DNA from: Hydractinia symbiolongicarpus
Taxonomy: Eukaryota > Cnidaria > Hydrozoa > Anthoathecata > Hydractiniidae
Direction of reading: 5' to 3'
DNA: 64,000 bases
Assembly: GCF_029227915.1 (NCBI RefSeq)
Contig: NC_079875.1
Span: 19,399,001 to 19,463,000 of the forward strand
Positions 58,871-64,000 of this stretch are shown piece after piece. Position 1 is the first letter of the stretch. Each line of letters opens with the position of its first letter. The notes under the pieces were generated by a model. That model did not search any database. It had not been told where the DNA came from and worked only from the letters and a program-made list of their open reading frames with translations. The position numbers and the translations under genes are program-made.

Positions 58871-59464
58871 ATGGAGTTATTACTACTGATCGCGATATTG
58901 CTTCCATACATCGTGATCATTATCGGTTATTTGAAATATCGACATTTAATAAACATGGCTCACGACTTAGCAGAAATATTTGCCGATGTTGTCGATACTC
59001 CAGCGGAGGCCATTGATCAAAAACCTCCATGCAAACGTCAAGCTCTTAAAGATGCTCGCAAATCCAAGCCCCATCTTTTACCGAAAAAATGTACTGAGGT
59101 ATTCTTGGACAAAGCATCACCTGAGGTTATCGAAAAAATATACGTCGAGGCAGTTGAACGCGAGCTGGTGGAGAAAGGAGAAACCACAGCCAGAGCCTTA
59201 TCATGCCACGCCATTAATATGTATACGAAAGCCATTGGCAATATTGTACCTCTCGATAACCCAGAAGAACTAAGGAAAGATATTGAAAATGATCCAATAA
59301 TACGAGATAGTATGACCGATCTTGGAAATTTCGTTTATACGGCGTTAGGTAAATTTTTAGCGCCGCTGTTGGTGGCCGCTCATACGATTAATCATACGCA
59401 GATATCTAAGCAGCCTATTGAGGGTACCCCCGAATCGGTGAATAATACAAGCCTTCAATCATGA
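58871..59464 (+). CDS. Membrane-anchored protein of the Polinton-like element
   Basis: 197 residues, open frame. Residues 2-20 (ELLLLIAILLPYIVIIIGY) form an N-terminal membrane segment. The rest is charged: KPPCKRQALKDARKSKPH, then a helical stretch (ASPEVIEKIYVEAVERELVE) and a hydrophobic patch FLAPLLVAAHTI near the C-terminus. Function unknown. It is collinear with PolB and ATPase, so it is taken as an element gene (possibly a virion or membrane component). Confidence 0.6.
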   Translation: MELLLLIAILLPYIVIIIGYLKYRHLINMAHDLAEIFADVVDTPAEAIDQKPPCKRQALKDARKSKPHLLPKKCTEVFLDKASPEVIEKIYVEAVERELVEKGETTARALSCHAINMYTKAIGNIVPLDNPEELRKDIENDPIIRDSMTDLGNFVYTALGKFLAPLLVAAHTINHTQISKQPIEGTPESVNNTSLQS

Positions 59465-59494
59465 AGATTTTATAAGCCCTGCGGTTTATAAGAA

Positions 59495-59734
59495 ATGAGC
59501 ACTGAACAACCGCAAGAACAGAGGCTCATTACTAACCAAGTGATTACCAAGAAAAACAAGGGACGTGTTGCTGCTGGTAAGAGACTTGCGGAATGGAATC
59601 GTAAGAACAAAGCCGAGTTGAAAAAGAACATGGGCAAATGTACCTCCCAAGAGAATGAGAAACCTACAGCAGGTCCCTCCAAGTCCGTGGGTAGTGTATA
59701 TATATATTTGGTGATGGAAGCCTGGCCGCTATAA
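59495..59734 (+). CDS. Small basic protein of the Polinton-like element
   Basis: 79 residues, N-terminal half strongly basic (KKNKGRVAAGKRLAEWNRKN, KAELKKNMGK), as in small nucleic-acid-binding or core proteins. In a neighbouring frame the downstream bases give AAIILCVGEVY, suggesting that a C-terminal membrane segment was lost by a frameshift near 59695. Function unknown. Confidence 0.5.
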   Translation: MSTEQPQEQRLITNQVITKKNKGRVAAGKRLAEWNRKNKAELKKNMGKCTSQENEKPTAGPSKSVGSVYIYLVMEAWPL

Positions 59735-60009
59735 TACTTTGCGTAGGCGAGGTCTACTAATTTACTCGTAAATCCGGGTTCACAATTGGATATGCCATGG
59801 TTGGGAAGAAATTCCTTGGGATCTCGAGCACTAGTACTAAGCTAGATACCAGCGACGTTATGAAGATGATCGCATATTTCACCGCAGGACGAAGGTAGTC
59901 GAGAAATGGCAGTGAGTAAAGGCTAGATTCCAGCGAGTATAGTCCCAAAACCTAAGTAAGCATATATTCAAATAAAAATATCACAGAATAGGCACATGCA
60001 AATTTCGTA
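59735..60009. other. Degraded segment between element genes
   Basis: No intact frame on the plus strand; fragments such as AMVGKKFLGISS and LDTSDVMKMIAYFTAG suggest a decayed further gene. Confidence 0.35.
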
Positions 60010-60029
60010 TATATACCACGTGGTATATA
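60010..60029. promoter_or_regulatory. 20-bp perfect palindrome with CACGTG centre
   Basis: TATATACCAC followed by GTGGTATATA, within a longer imperfect palindrome (TTCG...CGAA, 60004-60033). It ends 10 bp before the ATPase ATG. Second AT-rich palindrome with a transcription-factor-like core placed before a gene of this element. Confidence 0.6.
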
Positions 60030-60039
60030 CGAAGAATAA

Positions 60040-60633
60040 ATGACTCTAGACATCATCGTTAAAAATCCGTGCACCATAATATTTACAGGCTGTACAGGAT
60101 CTGGCAAGACGCAGCGTGTGCTCGAGCTGCTAGAAAATAAATATAAGGGGCACTTTCATAATATTATAATCCTTTGTCCCACGATACGTTTCAATCAAAC
60201 TTATCTCGATAGATCCAGTCTCTGGCAAGATCCTTATGTATTTCTCATCGAGCCAAAGGATCAGCTTTTCGAATGGTTAGATAAACTGTCGTCTATGCTG
60301 GCAGGCGAGGAGAGTTTGTTCATTATCGATGACATGATAGCGGACGAGAGCCTGGATAAGCGTAGGCAACCATTACTGGAATTGGCAATATCTGGGAGAC
60401 ACAGGAAGCACAGTCTCTGGCTCCTAACCCAGAGTTATTCTGCGATGCCAAAGAACCTCCGCAGGCAAAAAAAGGTACTAGTTTGCTGGTACCCGCATGA
60501 GAGAAGTGATTTAAAATTGATTGATGAAGAGACGAACCTGATCGAATGCACCGAGTGGGAAGCAATTAAAACCCAGTTGAAAGGATCCAAACACTCGTGT
60601 TTGTATTACTGTGAAAAGTTTATCATTTCTTGA
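60040..60633 (+). CDS. A32-like packaging ATPase, C-terminus replaced by a Penelope insertion
   Basis: 197-codon frame. Walker A GCTGSGKT at about 18-25, Walker B LFIIDDM near 93-99, then GRHRKHSLWLLTQSYSAMPK with the sensor region typical of FtsK/A32-type genome-packaging ATPases of Polintons and related viruses. The last nine or so residues (from the Tyr of LYYCEKFIIS) are encoded by the pseudo-LTR of the Penelope-like element, whose repeat begins at 60604. The natural C-terminus is therefore lost, though the nucleotide-binding core is intact. Confidence 0.85.
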   Translation: MTLDIIVKNPCTIIFTGCTGSGKTQRVLELLENKYKGHFHNIIILCPTIRFNQTYLDRSSLWQDPYVFLIEPKDQLFEWLDKLSSMLAGEESLFIIDDMIADESLDKRRQPLLELAISGRHRKHSLWLLTQSYSAMPKNLRRQKKVLVCWYPHERSDLKLIDEETNLIECTEWEAIKTQLKGSKHSCLYYCEKFIIS

Positions 60634-60883
60634 ACAAGATAGTTTAGTAGGCGACGTTTCGGGAGATCCTTCTCCCATTATCGGGCAAAGTAAAATGATG
60701 TTGCGCATGTATTTATATAATTGCAGAAGATCGAAATTCATAAAAATTAACCAATCAGAAACGAGCTGATAATTACAGTTAATTACGGTAATTAACATTT
60801 TCGGACCTGGATGTAGGTAACTACTTCTTCTGTAGGGCTGGTAACCAAATCTCAGGAAGTTGATACGAGATGCTGTTTATGTG
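60604..60883 (-). repeat. Penelope pseudo-LTR, copy 1
   Basis: 280 bp matching 63215-63493 with few differences, in direct orientation. It includes the last 21 codons of the PLE frame (60821-60883) and a hammerhead-like core (60683-60653, minus strand). Confidence 0.9.
60653..60683 (-). ncRNA. Hammerhead-ribozyme-like core, copy 1 (mutated)
   Basis: Minus strand: CCGATAA in place of the core CTGATGA, then stem GGGAGA-AGGA-TCTCCC and GAAACGTC. Pseudo-LTRs of Penelope-like elements are known to carry hammerheads. Here U4 and G8 are changed, so activity is unlikely. Confidence 0.4.
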
Positions 60884-62973
60884 TTTGTTACGTTCTACAC
60901 TGTTGATGGTTTCTTTAATCTTCCTGGCCGTTGTTCTGGATTCTCTGTCAATGATTTTCTTCTCATCCCAATTAAACTGATGACTTCTGCTCCAGCTGTG
61001 GTCCGCAATTTCGTTTTTCTTCACATCTCCGTTTCTCACTGCGCGCATATGTTCTTGTACTCGTTGCTTAAACTTTCTTTTTGTTTCGCCTATATACACT
61101 GCATCACAATCTTTACACGGGATTTCGTAAACAACATTGTTCTGCTCTTCCAGGTTTATTTTGTCTTTTGGTTTAGACAAAGTGCTTCTTAGGGTGTCTT
61201 TAGAGGTAAGAATGCATTTGATCTTGTGTTGCCTTAAAACTCGACGAAGGATCTCGCTGGTACCTGGTACGAAGGGTAGGAATGCTGATGCGATAAATTC
61301 CTCTGATGTTTCCTTGTTGTCTCCGTTGCATCTTCTCTTCATTTTATTTTCTACTTGCGTGATGACTTTATGACTGTATCCATTTGTGATTAATGCATTT
61401 CTTACACGTCGAATTTCTATTTTCCTCTCCTGTTTGTCACTGACTACACTGTTGGCACGATTCAGTAATGAAGATATGACACTTTCTTTGCAAGATTTCT
61501 GATGATTTGATTCGAAGTTAAGGTACTGGTCAGTGTGTGTTGGTTTACGATACACTGAAACTGAAATGGAACCATTCTTGCGTTTGACCAAAGTGTCCAG
61601 GAAAGCGATACTTCCATCGTGTTCAAGCTCAACAGTGAATTTGATTTGTCGATGTAGGCCGTTGATGTGTTCATGGAACTCTTCTAGATGAGATCTTTTG
61701 ATTATGGCGAATACGTCGTCAACAAATCTTTTCCAAACCTTTGGACGTCTGTCTGATGTGACTAATGCTGTTGTCTCGTGTGCTTGCATGTATATTTCCG
61801 CGACTACTGATGATGCAGGGCCTCCCATGGCAACTCTGTTTGAGTGTAGAAGTTCTTATTAAACAGATACCATGTTTTGGTTAGAACAAGTTCGACCAAA
61901 CGCAGAAAATCCGGTACTGGAATCTTTGTCTTTTCACCAAATGCAGCATCGTTTTCGATAATGTCTTTAATGATGTTTAAGGTGTCTTTTATGGGAACAT
62001 TTGTGTAGAGTGATGTGACATCAAATGATACCATGCATTCGTCGTCTGCTATCTTTATTTCTCTGATGTATTCCGAAAATTCTTTTGAGTTTTTGCTGTG
62101 GTCACTTGCTGTGAATTTGCTGAGGATGAAAGCAACAAATTTTGATAGGTTGTATAACGGTGTTCCAGTGCAGGAAACTATTGGTCGAATTGGATTTCCT
62201 TGTTTATGAATTTTGGGTAGTCCGTAAAATCGCGGTGGTGGTCCGTCACAAGGTTTCAGTCGGTAATACTGCTTATCGTCGATGTATTCTTTTCTCTTCA
62301 ACTCCATTAAGATGTTCCTCGCTTCTCGTTTGATGACTTCTGTGGGATCTTTCTTGAGAAGTTTGTAAGGCCCGTTGTTGATGTGTTCGTTGCACTTGTT
62401 AATGTAGTTAAGTGTATTCATGATAACCGTTGTTCTCCCCTTGTCTGCCGGTAGTATTATGATATCTTTGTCCTTCTTTAGATTCTTCAATGACAGTCTT
62501 TCAGATTTTTGCAAATTGTCCTTTGGTGTTTTGCTTTTCTGTAGCGTGAGGCTTACTTTTGCTCTTACTGTGTCTGCCTCTTCTTTTGGTAGATCTTTAA
62601 TTGCCTCTTCCACTTTCGCAACTATTTCTTTCTTTGGAATTGAAGCTGGTGTCATGCAGAAATTCATTCCTTTTGATAGAAGGTTTGTTTCTTCTGTCGT
62701 GAGTTGTCTGTTGGAGAGATTGACAATCCATTTGCTCTTTTCTATACCCGTTTGTGTATCATCATTGAATCTGTCTTTGATTTTGTTGAACTTTTTAAGG
62801 TGTCTGTCTTTAACCGATCTCATTTCTTTTTCATACACGCTATCATGAATATTCTTAACCTGTTTATATTGGTCGGTGGAGAGTCTCGATTTGATGGTGT
62901 TGTCAAGATCAAGTATTTGGCGATGTAGGGTGTTACGTGTTACGTGATTTAGATGGATTCTTTCTTGCAACAA
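60821..62973 (-). pseudogene. Penelope-like element RT with GIY-YIG endonuclease (frameshifted)
   Basis: Two overlapping minus-strand frames form one protein. 62973-61828: N-terminal helical region, then RT blocks DIIILPADKGRTTVIMN, PRFYGLPKIHKQGNPIRPIV and CMVSFDVTSLYTNVPI, ending at FYTQTE. 61826-60821: MGGPASSVVAEIYM, the catalytic RFVDDVFAII, FLDTLVKRKNGSISVSVYRK, and the GIY-YIG endonuclease VYEIPCKDCDAVYIGETKRK with FKQRVQEHM. A small deletion near 61826 shifts the frame between RT motifs. Upstream, a missing base near 63131 (intact in the inverted copy) cuts off the N-terminal extension 63202-62974. PLEs prime reverse transcription at nicks and differ from LINEs in using a GIY-YIG nuclease. 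Otherwise well preserved, so young. Confidence 0.9.
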
Positions 62974-63214
62974 CTGGCGGCTTGCGCGTTGTAAGATTTT
63001 CTTACTTCTTTCAGTCTTGACTCTGCAGGTAAGTCGAAGATCTTTAGGTGTTATCTCGTTGTGAAGACAACGTAGAGAAAACCGAAGATGGTTAGTGTAT
63101 CTTGCGTATTTTATTCTTGATTTCTTAGCGATCTGACTTCTGCCAAGATGGATTCTCCATATTGCTGTTTGATATTATTGAAGATATTATTTCGGTTTGT
63201 CTGTTCAGTATTCA

Positions 63215-63493
63215 TATTACTGTGGAAAGTTTATCATTTCTTGAACATGATAGTTTAGTAGGCGACGTTTCGGGAGATCCTTCTCCCATCATCGGGCAAA
63301 GTAAAATGATGTTGCGCATGTATTTATATAATTGCAGAGGATCGAAATTCATAAAAATTAACCAATCAGAAACGAGCTGATAATTACAGTTAATTACGGT
63401 AATTAACATTTTCGGACCTGGAGTAGGTAACTACTTCTTCTGTAGGGCTGGTAACCAAATCTCAGGAAGTTGATACGAGATGCTGTTTATGTG
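63215..63493 (-). repeat. Penelope pseudo-LTR, copy 2
   Basis: Direct repeat of 60604-60883. It carries the same last 21 codons of the PLE frame, so it is the 3' end of an adjacent tandem copy. At 63494 the sequence turns into the inverted 5' region. Confidence 0.9.
63264..63295 (-). ncRNA. Hammerhead-ribozyme-like core, copy 2
   Basis: Minus strand CCGATGA, stem GGGAGA-AGGA-TCTCCC, then GAAACGTC. Only U4 of CTGATGA is changed (to C), and the base pair closing stem II is T-C. Better preserved than copy 1; folding was judged by eye. Confidence 0.45.
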
Positions 63494-64000
63494 ACAAACC
63501 GAAATAATATCTTCAATAATATCAAACAGCAATATGGAGAATCCATCTTGGCAGAAGTCAGATCGCTAGAGAAATCAAGAATAAAATACGCAAGATACAC
63601 TAACCATCTTCGGTTTTCTCTACGTTGTCTTCACAACGAGATAACACCTAAAGATCTTCGACTTACCTGCAGAGTCAAGGCTGAAAGAAGTAAGAAAATC
63701 TTACAACGCGCAAGCCGCCAGTTGTTGCAAGAAAGAATCCATCTAAATCACGTAACACGTAACACCCTACATCGCCAAATACTTGATCTTGACAACACCA
63801 TCAAATCGAGACTCTCCACCGACCAATATAAACAGGTTAAGAATATTCATGATAGCGTGTATGAAAAAGAAATGAGATCGGTTAAAGACAGACACCTTAA
63901 AAAGTTCAACAAAATCAAAGACAGATTCAATGATGATACACAAACGGGTATAGAAAAGAGCAAATGGATTGTCAATCTCTCCAACAGACAACTCACGACA
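63494..64000 (+). pseudogene. Inverted 5' part of a second Penelope copy, runs off the right edge
   Basis: Reverse complement of about 62690-63202. The plus strand encodes SILAEVRSLEKSRIKYARYT and CLHNEITPKDLRLTCRVKAE, and continues into the region upstream of the RT blocks. Unlike the minus-strand copy, it keeps the base near 63570 that holds this N-terminal frame open. The rest of the protein is beyond the window. Confidence 0.85.

Noticed and set aside
61462-62928. Frames on the strand opposite the Penelope RT (for example 62420-62848 plus)
   Set aside because: Antisense shadows of the RT coding sequence.

Overview
This is AT-rich animal nuclear DNA. It has split genes with GT-AG introns, Rab GTPases, a Golgi glycosyltransferase and a very large load of transposon relics. 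The element set (non-LTR elements with a CCCH-finger ORF1, Penelope-like elements, Polinton-type PolB/ATPase genes, DIRS-type and copia relics, PIF/Harbinger, pogo/Tigger and Helitron ends) plus a stand-alone HIRAN-domain ORF suggests a cnidarian, perhaps a hydrozoan. That assignment is inference from protein style and base composition; no diagnostic marker gene is present.

Host genes. Positions 1-3446 (minus) hold the 5' two exons of a chondroitin sulfate synthase (CHSY1/3 type); the rest lies off the left edge. Positions 5251-12211 (minus) carry a Rab18 cluster: RAB18 itself, a divergent Rab18-like paralogue, and between them a dead third copy, all without introns in the coding region. Positions 35031-53078 (minus) are a GOLM1/GOLM2-like Golgi type II membrane protein. 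Its short coiled-coil exons connect in phase except for one junction, and its first intron (12.7 kb) is packed with transposons.

Mobile DNA. 14.2-17.7 kb: an APE-type LINE 5' fragment, then a 3' copia fragment with an LTR. 19.5-26.5 kb: two further LINE relics in opposite orientation, and the first copy of a tRNA-SINE-containing repeat that recurs at 27.5-29.3 kb (old) and 31.6-32.4 kb (nearly identical). 32.5 kb: a tyrosine-recombinase relic. 40.7-44.8 kb: nested elements, with an outer TTAA-flanked element carrying a THAP exon, a Tigger element inside it, and an antisense HIRAN ORF inside the Tigger intron. 46.3-51.5 kb: LINE and RT debris. 53.3-55.2 kb: an RT-element 3' module split by a PIF/Harbinger element with TAA duplications. 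55.8-60.6 kb: a decayed Polinton-like element with PolB, small proteins and a packaging ATPase, with long palindromes before two gene starts. 60.6-64.0 kb: a Penelope-like element with GIY-YIG endonuclease, pseudo-LTRs and an inverted second copy, which cuts off the ATPase gene.

The most interesting points are the palindromes at the Polinton gene starts, the hammerhead-like core in the Penelope pseudo-LTRs, the HIRAN ORF nested in a transposase intron, the Helitron family with readable A|T target sites (one copy 57 bp from a host splice donor), and a TTAA MITE whose empty site is preserved in two paralogous repeats.
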